NCBI RefSeq assembly: GCF_007971025.1
Contig: NZ_CP042436.1
Coordinates: forward strand, 4,960,001 to 5,024,000
Direction of reading: 5' to 3'
Length of the DNA stretch: 64,000 nucleotides
Source: Mucilaginibacter ginsenosidivorans
GTDB lineage: Bacteria; Bacteroidota; Bacteroidia; Sphingobacteriales; Sphingobacteriaceae
Both the position numbers and the translations under genes were made by a program. Below, in pieces: positions 45,114 through 53,574 of this stretch (positions within the stretch are counted from its first letter, which is position 1; each line of letters begins with the position of its first letter). Under the pieces are notes generated by a model that did no database searches, was not told where the DNA came from, and was given only the letters and a program-made list of their open reading frames with translations.

Positions 45114-45926
45114 ATATTGCTCTTTATCGTTCGGGAAGTTTTTAGCTTTCACGTCATCGATATATGCTTTAAACGCAGAATTCATCACATTGTTCAGATC
45201 GGCGTACTGTCGCAGGAATCTCGGTTTAAAACCTTTGTTAATACCAAGCATATCGTGTATTACCAGCACCTGCCCGTCACAATATTTACCGGCGCCTATG
45301 CCGATGGTCGGGATATGAATGCTTTCGGTCACTTCCCTGGCCAGCTGCGCGGGTATTTTCTCCAGCACAATACCAAAGCAGCCCAGTTCTTCCAGTTTAA
45401 GCGCGTCTTCGCGCAATTTTTGTGCTTCGGCCTCTTCTTTGGCCCGTACGGTATAAGTACCGAACTTATAGATCGATTGCGGTGTAAGTCCCAAATGCCC
45501 CATAACGGGTATGCCCGCTGCCAGTATGCGGGTGATCGATTCAGCTATTTCAACGCCGCCTTCCATTTTAACGCTATGCGCGCCTGCCTCTTTCATAATG
45601 CGGATGGCCGAATTGAGCGCTTCTTTTGAATTACCCTGGTACGAACCGAATGGCAGATCGACAACAACCAGCGCCCGCCTGGCGGCCCTTACCACCGACG
45701 ATGCGTGGTAGATCATCTGGTCGAGTGTAATGGGCAGTGTTGTTTCGTGCCCGGCCATTACGTTGGAGGCTGAATCGCCCACGAGGATGATGTCCATACC
45801 GGCTTCGTCCACAATAGTAGCCATTGAATAATCATAGGCCGTAAGCATGGCTATCTTTTCGCCGCGCTTTTTCATTTCCTGCAAACTATTGGTAGTAACC
45901 CGTTTGATCTCTTTATTGACAGACAT
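45111..45926 (-). CDS. panB: 3-methyl-2-oxobutanoate hydroxymethyltransferase
   Basis: 271 residues from the ATG at 45926; the longer frame to 46088 exceeds the family length. It makes ketopantoate for pantothenate and CoA. Seen are MLTAYDYSMATIVDEAG, LVGDSASNVMAGHETTLP (metal-binding Asp), FGSYQ, VKMEGG, GIPVMGHLGLTPQS and GIGAGKYCDGQVLVIHDMLG. The rest of the pantothenate pathway is not nearby. Confidence 0.97.
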   Translation of the reverse strand: MSVNKEIKRVTTNSLQEMKKRGEKIAMLTAYDYSMATIVDEAGMDIILVGDSASNVMAGHETTLPITLDQMIYHASSVVRAARRALVVVDLPFGSYQGNSKEALNSAIRIMKEAGAHSVKMEGGVEIAESITRILAAGIPVMGHLGLTPQSIYKFGTYTVRAKEEAEAQKLREDALKLEELGCFGIVLEKIPAQLAREVTESIHIPTIGIGAGKYCDGQVLVIHDMLGINKGFKPRFLRQYADLNNVMNSAFKAYIDDVKAKNFPNDKEQY

Positions 45927-46120
45927 GATGTGTGCAAATATGCGGTAAAGGTAAAACTCTTTTGTGATTTCGAATTTTTCGCATGTATTTTGTTTTTGGC
46001 GCTCAAGAAGGCTTTGCCGTTTCGAATGTTCAATTTCGGATTTATTTACAATTGGCTTACCATGATCCCCGGGCAAATTATCCCGCAACCTTCTGATCTT
46101 CTAAATCTCAGTGCCAGGTA

Positions 46121-46230
46121 AATGCGTTAGCGATAGAAGCGCCTGCCCGCCGGCAGGGCAGGAATACCGGCCCAGTGCTTAAAGCGCGTGGCGTATAAGC
46201 GTATAGCGCGACCCGCAGGGAAACGCCCAA
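46121..46230. repeat. candidate dispersed repeat with CCTGCC/GGCAGG palindrome
   Basis: GC-rich block containing GCGTTAGCGATAGAAGCG, then a palindromic run CCTGCCCGCCGGCAGGGCAG at 46142-46161 (extended by one base), and GCGACCCGCAGGGAAACGCC. The block is unlike its AT-richer surroundings and has the look of a multi-copy intergenic repeat; only one full copy is in this window. Confidence 0.5.
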
Positions 46231-46282
46231 AGACTCTTTTTAAAAATTCAAAATTCCGCATCCGGCATTCGAAATAATTCCT

Positions 46283-46290
46283 TACTTTTG
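46283..46290 (+). promoter_or_regulatory. carA promoter -7 element (TACTTTTG)
   Basis: Exact TAnnTTTG about 100 bp before the carA ATG at 46392. Confidence 0.5.
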
Positions 46291-46391
46291 CGGCGTGAAT
46301 TCAAGTTTTGCCGGCTGCACTTCTTGCAAAGAATTTCACGGAACTGAACACCAGTATTACCGGCGCATTAACCATTCAATTTTTTACGTAT

Positions 46392-47495
46392 ATGATCACC
46401 AACTTCACCAAGTTACCGGCTGTTTTATTGCTGGCTGACGGGACCGTATTTTATGGCAAAGCCGCGGGCAAAATAGGCACCACTACCGGCGAGATCTGCT
46501 TTAATACCGGCATGACCGGCTACCAGGAGATATTTACCGATCCATCCTATTTCGGGCAGATCATGGTGACCACCAATGCGCATATCGGCAATTACGGTAT
46601 CGCACACGAGGAAGTTGAATCGGGCCACATACAGATAGCCGGACTGGTTTGTAAGAATTACAACATTTACTATACCCGCAAGCAGGCGCAGGAATCGATA
46701 CAGGATTATTTCCAGGAGCAGAACATCGTTTCTATATCGGACATTGACACCCGCCAGTTGGTAAGGCATATCCGCGATAAGGGTGCCATGAACGCCATCA
46801 TTTCGTCCGAGATACTGGATATTGACGAGTTGAAAAAGAAACTGGATGAAGTGCCATCCATGGACGGGCTGGAGCTGTCGTCCAAAGTATCAACTACAGA
46901 AACTTATACCTTCGGCGATGAGAACGCCAAATATAAAGTGGCCGTGCTTGACCTGGGTGTAAAGAAGAATATCCTGCGCAATTTTCACGACCGTGATATA
47001 TACGCTAAGGTTTTCCCGGCCAAAACCACTTTTGCCGAAATGGAGAAAGATTTTGCGCCGAATGGTTATTTCATATCCAACGGTCCCGGCGACCCGGCTG
47101 CCATGCCTTATGCTGTAGAAACCGTTAAAGAGATATTAAAATCAGAAAAGCCGATGTTCGGTATTTGCCTGGGTCACCAGTTACTGGCGCTGGCTAATGA
47201 CATCCCGACCAAAAAGATGTTCAACGGTCACCGCGGGCTGAACCACCCGGTAAAAAATATTATTAAAGATCATTGCGAGGTAACTTCCCAAAATCACGGT
47301 TTTGGTGTAGTGCCCGAAGCCGTTAGAGCATCGGACAAGGTTGAGATCACCCACGTCAACCTGAACGATAAATCGATAGAGGGTATCCGCGTAAAGGGCA
47401 AAAAAGCATTCTCGGTACAATATCACCCCGAATCATCGCCCGGCCCGCACGATAGCCGCTATTTGTTCGATGATTTTATTGAGTTGATGAAATAG
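46392..47495 (+). CDS. carA: carbamoyl-phosphate synthase small subunit
   Basis: 367 residues from the ATG at 46392; the frame opens earlier at a TTG at 46308, which family length does not support. It hydrolyses glutamine and passes ammonia to CarB for pyrimidine and arginine synthesis. N-terminal CarA blocks (FNTGMTGYQEIFTDPSY, DTRQLVRHIRDKG) precede the class I glutaminase with the nucleophile Cys in FGICLGHQLLALA and the His-Glu pair in QYHPESSPGPHDS. The carB gene is not adjacent. Confidence 0.97.
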   Translation: MITNFTKLPAVLLLADGTVFYGKAAGKIGTTTGEICFNTGMTGYQEIFTDPSYFGQIMVTTNAHIGNYGIAHEEVESGHIQIAGLVCKNYNIYYTRKQAQESIQDYFQEQNIVSISDIDTRQLVRHIRDKGAMNAIISSEILDIDELKKKLDEVPSMDGLELSSKVSTTETYTFGDENAKYKVAVLDLGVKKNILRNFHDRDIYAKVFPAKTTFAEMEKDFAPNGYFISNGPGDPAAMPYAVETVKEILKSEKPMFGICLGHQLLALANDIPTKKMFNGHRGLNHPVKNIIKDHCEVTSQNHGFGVVPEAVRASDKVEITHVNLNDKSIEGIRVKGKKAFSVQYHPESSPGPHDSRYLFDDFIELMK

Positions 47496-47519
47496 TGATG
47501 GCTGGTCAAGAACACCGGC

Positions 47520-47569
47520 TCAAACAGAATATCAAAAGGCTTGCACAAACGCAGGTCTTTTCTGTTTGA
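47520..47569 (+). terminator. 10-bp inverted repeat after carA
   Basis: TCAAACAGAA at 47520-47529 pairs with TTCTGTTTGA at 47560-47569 around a 30-nt loop. No strong T tract follows, so termination is uncertain. Confidence 0.35.
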
Positions 47570-47604
47570 AAAGTTTTAAGTACTTTGCATCGAACTTTAT
47601 CGCC

Positions 47605-48216
47605 GTGAGCAAGACCCATAAAACCATATTTTCAAATATTCTGTTGATTATGGTGATCTTTCAGGCCGTTTTCTTCTATTATTATACCTCCGGTCTTGAA
47701 AAATTGCTGTTCCTCGCTCCATACGCATTGCTTGGGTTAATTCTAACAATTGTCCTCCTCATAAAATTGATCAAATACAGGTCGACAACGTTGCCTTATC
47801 ATGTTATCGCAGTAACGCTGGTTGTTGTTACCGGCTATTTTACTACCATTGGAGGGAACCGGGCGATGGAATACCTGGACTGGACATTAAGACGAACTGA
47901 AAGGGAGCAAATTATTATTGATGTAAAGAACGGCCTGTTAAAACCAAATAACCTTTTAAACAACAGGATATACCACTTATCAAGAAATTCGATCTTGCCC
48001 ATTTCAAATGGTGGCGACAATATTTTGATAAAAGAAAAAGCCCACGGTATTGTTTCAGTAGAATTTTTCATTGACCGGGGGTCTCTTGGCCATTTTTCCG
48101 CCTTTATCTACACAAATGATCCGGCCGAGATTCGAGAGTACAACAGTGGGATTGACCCGTTCGGTGGCGGCAATGTTAAAAAGCTCGGTAATAGTTGGTA
48201 CAGGGTGAGCTATTGA
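47605..48216 (+). CDS. hypothetical membrane protein
   Basis: 203 residues from a GTG at 47605; the frame opens earlier at a TTG at 47566, but a TACTTTG element at 47581-47587 suggests transcription starts after it. Three hydrophobic segments fill the first 100 residues (FSNILLIMVIFQAVFFYYY, LLFLAPYALLGLILTIVLLI, HVIAVTLVVVTGYF), followed by a soluble part of about 110 residues with no recognised fold. The DNA is more AT-rich than its neighbours. No family recognised. Confidence 0.65.
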   Translation: MSKTHKTIFSNILLIMVIFQAVFFYYYTSGLEKLLFLAPYALLGLILTIVLLIKLIKYRSTTLPYHVIAVTLVVVTGYFTTIGGNRAMEYLDWTLRRTEREQIIIDVKNGLLKPNNLLNNRIYHLSRNSILPISNGGDNILIKEKAHGIVSVEFFIDRGSLGHFSAFIYTNDPAEIREYNSGIDPFGGGNVKKLGNSWYRVSY

Positions 48217-48343
48217 CCAGGGTTTTTTCGCCGGTTCATCCCCCCGCTTAATCCATTCACCGACAATTTCGGGCTGTTCGCCAAATAAATATCACGGTTT
48301 CCTGTACGTGAGGGCATATTTGTACCGCAAAACAAATAAAACC

Positions 48344-48442
48344 ATGAAAACCATATTGATCATACAGCTCTTCCACCTCGTTCACGACACCGCACAGCAC
48401 CTGCATGCCATATTGCATACATTGGGCCATTTGGTGAAGTAA
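48344..48442 (+). CDS. candidate 32-aa small protein, histidine-rich
   Basis: Starts MKTILIIQLFHLVHDTAQ and ends LGHLVK, with six histidines in 32 residues. The start lies in the A-rich context typical of Bacteroidota starts, and a CATATTTG element lies about 25 bp upstream. The spacing of His and hydrophobic residues suggests an amphipathic helix. Unknown and unproven. Confidence 0.4.
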   Translation: MKTILIIQLFHLVHDTAQHLHAILHTLGHLVK

Positions 48443-48472
48443 GGGGTTCAATATATAATAAAGCGGCGAGTC

Positions 48473-48598
48473 GACTCACCCTCTGCCCCCTCTTTCCTTC
48501 GTAAAGAGGGGGCTTTTTAAATTCAGGGAAAATACAAATACCCCCTTTACCGCCCGCGGTAGAGAGGGTGACCCAGCGAAGCGTCGGTCGGGTGAGTC
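48473..48598. repeat. 126-bp MITE-like element
   Basis: Bounded by a perfect 9-bp inverted repeat, GACTCACCC at 48473-48481 and GGGTGAGTC at 48590-48598. Inside, an 11-bp hairpin (GCCCCCTCTTT, 48485-48495, against AAAGAGGGGGC, 48503-48513) is followed by TTTTT and could terminate plus-strand transcription. The right half reads CCCCCTTTACCGCCCGCGGT, then AGAGAGGGTGACCC. No transposase is encoded. Similar GGGTGAGTCC-ended repeats are familiar from other Bacteroidota genomes. Confidence 0.7.
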
Positions 48599-48704
48599 CA
48601 TGATGAATCGATATCAAACGCCTTAACATAAAGCAACAATATCTTAACACCAATTACTCATCAGCTTAATAGCAGTTGCCTTACTTTGCACAACTACTTA
48701 TACA

Positions 48705-48788
48705 ATGAAAACATTAATACAATTTTACAATTACCTGCTGGAAAGGGCGGAGACCTTTACTCGTTCGTTCGCGAACATGTTAAATTAA
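48705..48788 (+). CDS. candidate 27-aa small protein
   Basis: Starts MKTLIQFYNYLLERAETF and ends SFANMLN. It begins with MKT and a hydrophobic stretch like the micro-ORF at 48344, and lies on the other side of the MITE-like element. A TTACTTTG element (one mismatch from TAnnTTTG) is about 20 bp upstream. Unknown and unproven. Confidence 0.4.
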   Translation: MKTLIQFYNYLLERAETFTRSFANMLN

Positions 48789-48871
48789 TACCAGCATTCG
48801 TTGCTTTTCGTCAGGAGGCCGACGGCAATAATACCCTATCTTTATAGCTGCTTCACCAACCAATAAACCTA

Positions 48872-50554
48872 ATGAAAGCAGCCAAAACACTCATCTTCCT
48901 ATACTTTGCCGCGTTAATGGCTTTTACAAGCTATGCCCAGCCTGGTATTGCTGATTACAAATTGACAACTGGCAAGGTAAAAGAGTATCAGAAAGCAGAG
49001 TGGAATATTCATATCTCCGCGCCGTTCAACAATGCTTACGACCAAGCCGATATCAGTCTTAACATGGTAATGACCTCGCCTTCCGGAAAACCAATTGTTT
49101 TGCCTTGCTATTACGAAAGCGGTGATGAAAAGGCCTCGTTATGGAAAGCACGCTTTGCGCCGCAGGAAGTCGGAAGATACGAGTATCATTTTGTCCTGCA
49201 CACCAGTGGAAAAGGGTTGGAATCGGCCAATGGCTCATTCATCGCAGAACCGGGCAGCGAGAAAGGCTTCCTGCATAAAAACAATCTTTGGACCTTTAAA
49301 TATGATAACGGTGAATTGTTCCGTGGTATCGGCGAAAATGTAGGCTGGGAATCGCGCTCGTTCGAAAAGGATAAATGGACTTATGATTACCTGCTGCCCA
49401 AACTGAGTGGCAACGACGCAAACTTTTTCCGCACCTGGATGTGCTACTGGAACCTGCCGCTGGAGTGGAAGAAGGTTCATTCGACCAAACGCTATAGCAA
49501 CAGCGATGCTTACTACAATCCCGGCGCCATTAAACGGATGGATGAATTGGTGAACCTTACAGACTCGTTAAATCTTAAATTTATGCTGACGATGGACTGG
49601 CACGGTCACTTAATGGAAGAAGGTGGCTGGAAGAACAGCAATTACAACGCGGCAAACGGAGGTCCGGCCAAAACACCAACCGAATACTTTACCTCGCAAA
49701 AAGCTCGCGCCATGTACAAAAATAAGCTGCGCTACATTGTTGCGCGGTGGGGATACAGTACCAGCATTGCGGCTTTTGAGTTTTTTAACGAGATAGACAA
49801 CGCCGCTTTCAATGGCGCCGACAGCGTATTGATACCCCTTCATTACATTACCGAATGGCATGATGAGATGAGCCGCTATTTGAAGGATATCGATCCTTAC
49901 GGGCATTTGGTAACCACCAGCGTTTCGCATAGGGATATTCCCGGGATGAACTCAATTGCCTATATCGATTTTAACCAGAAACACATTTATAAGCATACCG
50001 ACAAAATTCCAGGTATTTATTGGAATTATATTAATGGATTCGGAAAACCTTACGTTGTCGGCGAGTTTGGATACCGTTGGGAGGACGATGACCGTAAGTA
50101 TGCCGTAGAAGCTGATTATGATTTTAAACGCGGGCTGTGGTACGGCCTTTTCAGCCCATGCCCTATTTTACCTATGAGCTGGTGGTGGGAAATGTTCGAC
50201 GAACAGAACATGGAACCTTATTTCAAAGGCTTACGCCAGATAAGCGACGAAATGCTGAGAGCAGGTAAGGGATCCTTTGAGCAATTCCCGGTGTCCTCGG
50301 GTGATATTGAAGCCTATGGCGTGAAATGCGGTAATAAGTATTTCATCTATTTACTTAACAATACCGATGCAACTGTTAGCACCCCGGTTTCATTCGCGGC
50401 AAGTGACAAAAATTATACTATCAGTTATTTTGACCCGAACGATCAGTCGATCAAACCGGGCGGAAAATTAGCGATGCAGGCAGGCAAAATCGTGATCGGC
50501 AGTTTCAGGCTGCCGGCAAAAAAAGAAAAACTTATTGTGGTAACGGCGAACTAA
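48872..50554 (+). CDS. exported glycosidase, DUF5060 plus GH5-like TIM barrel
   Basis: 560 residues. The signal peptide ends SYAQ near residue 22. Residues about 25-125 form an Ig-like DUF5060 domain, followed by a (beta/alpha)8 barrel of clan GH-A type. The acid/base Glu307 lies in FEFFNEIDN and the nucleophile Glu398 in VVGEFGYRW, the standard strand 4 and 7 positions. A C-terminal beta domain (about 470-560) completes it. The polysaccharide substrate is unclear; many aromatics (WWWEMFDEQN) line the cleft. No SusC/SusD neighbour. Confidence 0.88.
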   Translation: MKAAKTLIFLYFAALMAFTSYAQPGIADYKLTTGKVKEYQKAEWNIHISAPFNNAYDQADISLNMVMTSPSGKPIVLPCYYESGDEKASLWKARFAPQEVGRYEYHFVLHTSGKGLESANGSFIAEPGSEKGFLHKNNLWTFKYDNGELFRGIGENVGWESRSFEKDKWTYDYLLPKLSGNDANFFRTWMCYWNLPLEWKKVHSTKRYSNSDAYYNPGAIKRMDELVNLTDSLNLKFMLTMDWHGHLMEEGGWKNSNYNAANGGPAKTPTEYFTSQKARAMYKNKLRYIVARWGYSTSIAAFEFFNEIDNAAFNGADSVLIPLHYITEWHDEMSRYLKDIDPYGHLVTTSVSHRDIPGMNSIAYIDFNQKHIYKHTDKIPGIYWNYINGFGKPYVVGEFGYRWEDDDRKYAVEADYDFKRGLWYGLFSPCPILPMSWWWEMFDEQNMEPYFKGLRQISDEMLRAGKGSFEQFPVSSGDIEAYGVKCGNKYFIYLLNNTDATVSTPVSFAASDKNYTISYFDPNDQSIKPGGKLAMQAGKIVIGSFRLPAKKEKLIVVTAN

Positions 50555-50591
50555 CGCCGGTTTGGCGTGTTTAACTTTTAAATATTAACTT

Positions 50592-50795
50592 ATGAAAAAG
50601 GGAGACACCGTACACTGGAAATGGGGCGCACACGAAGCCGAAGGAAAAATAACCGGCAAGCACGATAAACCAGTCGAAAAAACTATCAAAGGGACAAAAG
50701 TAAAACGCAACGCCAGCAAGGACGAGCCAGTCTATGATATTAAGCAAAAAGACGGCAGTAAAGTACTGAAATCGGAAAGCGAGTTGAAGAAATAG
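50592..50795 (+). CDS. small HVA/TUDOR-domain protein (DUF2945)
   Basis: 67 residues, very lysine-rich and cytoplasmic. MKKGDTVHWKWGAHEAEGKI is the typical start of DUF2945 proteins, and YDIKQKDGSKVLKSESEL is the typical end. The fold is a small SH3/Tudor-like barrel; the function is not established. It follows the glycosidase gene by 37 bp on the same strand. Confidence 0.88.
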   Translation: MKKGDTVHWKWGAHEAEGKITGKHDKPVEKTIKGTKVKRNASKDEPVYDIKQKDGSKVLKSESELKK

Positions 50796-50938
50796 CCCGC
50801 TTCTTAATCTCCCGCTATAGGGCAGGGTTTGAATGCCCTCCCCACCGGGGCAGCGTGGCTGAAGCTTTTTACCTAAAAAATTCGGCCATTTACCGAAAAC
50901 TTCATTGATATTCCGTTTTTCGTTGCCATTTTTACACC

Positions 50939-51703
50939 ATGGCAAAACAACCTATCATCACCGTAAAAAACCTTGTTAAAAAATACGGTGATTTTACAGC
51001 CGTCAACGATATCAGTTTCGAGGTTTATGAGGGCGAAATATTTGGCCTGCTTGGCCCGAACGGCGCCGGCAAAACCACCACGCTCGAGATCATCGAAACC
51101 CTTCGCGAAAAAACCTCGGGCGAGGTCACTGTCAACGGCTTTTCGGTCGACAAGGATGAGGACGGCATTAAAAAATGTATCGGCGTGCAATTGCAGGCAG
51201 CAGGCTATTATCCCAACCTGAACCTTTCCGAACTGATCGTGCTGTTCTCCGGCCTTTATGGTGTGGATAAAACACCAAAGGAAATGCTGGAGAAAGTGGC
51301 CCTGGTTGAAAAAGCAAAGGCCAAATATAAAGACCTGTCCGGCGGCCAAAAGCAGCGCTTTTCCATAGCTACCACGCTCATTAATGACCCCAAGATCATT
51401 TTCCTGGATGAGCCAACTACCGGCCTCGACCCACAGGCACGCCGTAACCTTTGGGACCTGATACGGGAGATACGCGACCGCGGCACCACCGTTGTGATAA
51501 CAACCCATTACATGGATGAAGCGGAAGTGCTTTGCGACCGCGTAGCCTTTATCGACGGCGGGCATGTGATCGGCATTGACACGCCCGACAGCTTTATCGA
51601 TAACCTGGTTGCTACGGGATTTGAGCGAAAGAAACAGGTAAAAGAAGCCAACCTGGAAGATGTTTTCATCAATATGACCGGCAAGGAATGGCGACCGGAA
51701 TAA
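50939..51703 (+). CDS. ABC transporter ATP-binding protein
   Basis: 254 residues. Walker A GPNGAGKTT (about 41-49), Q-loop Gln in GVQLQAAGYYPNL, signature LSGGQKQR (about 137-144), Walker B KIIFLDEPTTGLDP and the switch His in VVITTHYMDEAE. It is of the DrrA/NatA-like exporter type that partners ABC-2 permeases, and the permease gene follows. Substrate (drug, lipid or ion) not identifiable. Confidence 0.95.
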   Translation: MAKQPIITVKNLVKKYGDFTAVNDISFEVYEGEIFGLLGPNGAGKTTTLEIIETLREKTSGEVTVNGFSVDKDEDGIKKCIGVQLQAAGYYPNLNLSELIVLFSGLYGVDKTPKEMLEKVALVEKAKAKYKDLSGGQKQRFSIATTLINDPKIIFLDEPTTGLDPQARRNLWDLIREIRDRGTTVVITTHYMDEAEVLCDRVAFIDGGHVIGIDTPDSFIDNLVATGFERKKQVKEANLEDVFINMTGKEWRPE

Positions 51704-51713
51704 ACTTTGAGTA

Positions 51714-51780
51714 GCAGTGGCAGTTGCAGCAGCAGGCTATAAAATCAATGACCTAATGACCAATGACCCAATGACAAATA
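51714..51780 (+). repeat. word arrays at the ABC permease start
   Basis: GTAGCAGTGGCAGTTGCAGC from 51711 shares its word with the array at 31639. It is followed by CAATGACCTAATGACCAATG, four ATGACC-like units through 51775. Two in-frame ATGs (51756, 51771) and two out-of-frame ATGs (51748, 51763) result. Confidence 0.7.
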
Positions 51781-52874
51781 ATACCAAACCCTACAGCAAT
51801 ACCAAGGCCACACTGGCCATAGCCAAAGCCAGTTTTCGGTCCATATTACGCAGCCCGTCGGCCGTGGTATTTAGCCTGGCATTTCCGCTGATATTTATCG
51901 TGGTTTTTGCCAACATCGGCGGCAGTGCTGTTACTGCCGACGTAGGGGTAGCTAAAACCTGCGACACGGCCAATGATTTTTACAGGGGACTCAAAACCCA
52001 TAAGGTGGCAAACCTGATAACCAGTCAGAGCACCGCCGAAATGGAAAAAAATCTGTCAAAGGGTAACCTTGCTGCTATCATAGACATCAAAAAAAGCATG
52101 ACGCCGCCTTATATCACGGTGAATACCAAATACAGCACTGCGTCCGGCGATAAAGGAAATATCTTTAAAATGATCCTTACCAATATCGCCTACAACGCAA
52201 ACAAGCCTGCCCAAAAAGAGCCTTCGCCGATAGTTGAATTACAGGAGACCACCATCAGGGGCCGCGCATACAAATACATCGACTTCCTGTTGCCCGGCAT
52301 GCTGGGTTTTTCGCTGTTAAGCAGCGGGGTATTCGGTACCGCATTTGTATTCCTGAGTTTAAGGTTAACCCTGGTCATCAAGCGTTTTTTTGCCACCCCG
52401 GTAAAGCGCTACAGCATTGTTCTGGGCGAGGCCATTGCACGGCTGGTATTCTCGTGGATAGGCGCCTTGTTCATTATCCTGGTAGGGCATTTCCTGTTTG
52501 GGTTTACCCTTATTCATGGCGTTACCACGGTAATTAATATGCTCATATTGTCGGCACTTGGGCTTATCGTGTTCATGGGCTTCGGATTTATTATATCGGG
52601 CCTCGCCAAAAACGAGAGCACGGTACCGCCGCTGTCCAATATCATCACACTGCCGCAGTTTTTATTATCAGGTACATTTTTCGCCACCACGGCCTTCCCG
52701 TCGTGGCTGCAATCGCTTAGTAATATATTACCCCTCACCTACCTTAACAAGGCTATGCGCGATGTAGCTTTTGAAGGCGCCGGCTTAGGCGATGTAACCC
52801 ACGACCTGCTGATACTGGCCATCTGGTTCGTTATCGTTTACACCGCAGCGGTTAAGACGTTTAAGTGGGAGTAG
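51771..52874 (+). CDS. ABC-2 type transporter permease
   Basis: 367 residues from the ATG at 51771; an in-frame ATG five codons upstream lies in the ATGACC array and the frame is open to 51717. One N-terminal membrane helix, a soluble loop of about 120 residues, then five or six helices in the C-terminal half (FIDFLLPGMLGFSLLSSGVFG, ISGLAKNESTVPPLSNIITLP), the ABC-2 pattern. It pairs with the ATPase at 50939. The first short out-of-frame ORFs in the array overlap the in-frame ATGs, so translation could be coupled. Confidence 0.88.
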   Translation: MTNNTKPYSNTKATLAIAKASFRSILRSPSAVVFSLAFPLIFIVVFANIGGSAVTADVGVAKTCDTANDFYRGLKTHKVANLITSQSTAEMEKNLSKGNLAAIIDIKKSMTPPYITVNTKYSTASGDKGNIFKMILTNIAYNANKPAQKEPSPIVELQETTIRGRAYKYIDFLLPGMLGFSLLSSGVFGTAFVFLSLRLTLVIKRFFATPVKRYSIVLGEAIARLVFSWIGALFIILVGHFLFGFTLIHGVTTVINMLILSALGLIVFMGFGFIISGLAKNESTVPPLSNIITLPQFLLSGTFFATTAFPSWLQSLSNILPLTYLNKAMRDVAFEGAGLGDVTHDLLILAIWFVIVYTAAVKTFKWE

Positions 52875-52887
52875 GCTATTATTAGAG

Positions 52888-53454
52888 ATGAAAAATCTGG
52901 CTTATATTTTCATTGCCATCTTAATATGTTCTTGCCGGCATGGCAATAAGAATAACTTTACAGACGTAGTCGGTGCCGATAATAAGAAGATACCCAAAGC
53001 CGAAATTGACAACTTAGTTAAAAAATATCAAACCGAAGATTTTTCAGCGTTTAAAAATGTCGTAATTACCATCGGGTTAAGTGACTCTTTTAAAACAACC
53101 TATACACTAAATAGATTCAACAAAAATTCCGCGGTGTACTTTGTAACGGTTAATGAATCGAAAAACAAAATTACCGGTATAACAAACCCGGAATTGCAAC
53201 AGCAAAAAGGTAAGGATTACTTTACAGCAAGCCAAATTGATGTACTTATAAATAAATTCCGAAAACTCGATTTCAAATTTTTAAGTGTCGACGATGACAG
53301 CGACGTTTTTATCAATCCTTTTTATGCGGGTCATCCACCATGTCTTATCCGCTTAGCTAAAAAATCAAATCTTAACTCCTTAAAGATTACCAGCGATTTT
53401 AAACATTACAAAGACGATTGGTATATCGACAAATCACTCATCGATCCACATTAA
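52888..53454 (+). CDS. hypothetical lipoprotein
   Basis: 188 residues with lipobox CSC (Cys16) after a short hydrophobic signal. The rest is Lys/Asn/Phe-rich with beta-type segments and no recognised family. It follows the ABC permease by 13 bp on the same strand, so it may belong to the exporter unit. The DNA is markedly AT-rich compared with the flanking genes, suggesting separate origin. Confidence 0.7.
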   Translation: MKNLAYIFIAILICSCRHGNKNNFTDVVGADNKKIPKAEIDNLVKKYQTEDFSAFKNVVITIGLSDSFKTTYTLNRFNKNSAVYFVTVNESKNKITGITNPELQQQKGKDYFTASQIDVLINKFRKLDFKFLSVDDDSDVFINPFYAGHPPCLIRLAKKSNLNSLKITSDFKHYKDDWYIDKSLIDPH

Positions 53455-53531
53455 ATTACCGTTAATATTCAAGTAAATTACCCCTCTACTAAATATCCTT
53501 ATTATATTTGGAAAATAAAACATAATTAGTG

Positions 53532-53539
53532 TACTTTTG
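53532..53539 (+). promoter_or_regulatory. eno promoter: TACTTTTG with upstream TTTG
   Basis: Exact TAnnTTTG 36 bp before the enolase ATG; a TTTG at 53507-53510 lies 21 bp upstream of it, the standard -33 spacing in Bacteroidota. This is the best promoter match in the window. Confidence 0.7.
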
Positions 53540-53574
53540 ACACTAACTAATTTCAGTACCTAAAACAATACAAA

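Larger units (their letters stand above)
45927..46391. other. 465-bp divergent region between panB and carA
   Basis: It holds a repeat-like element (46121-46230), a palindrome at 46142-46162 and a carA promoter element at 46283-46290. A near-consensus minus-strand element (CATATTTG, 45935-45942) lies just before the panB start. No gene is seen. Confidence 0.5.
48217..48871. other. 655-bp region with micro-ORFs and a MITE-like element
   Basis: It contains a 32-codon ORF (48344-48442), a MITE-like element (48473-48598), a 27-codon ORF (48705-48788) and a near-consensus -7 element TATCTTTA just before the glycosidase gene at 48872. Nothing else is recognised. Confidence 0.6.

Noticed and set aside
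48601..48704. CRISPR-like repeat structure around the MITE
   Set aside because: The repeats are inverted and form a single element; there are no regularly spaced direct repeats and no cas genes in the window.
50873..51565. 230-codon open frame on the minus strand
   Set aside because: Antisense to the ABC ATPase gene at 50939-51703.
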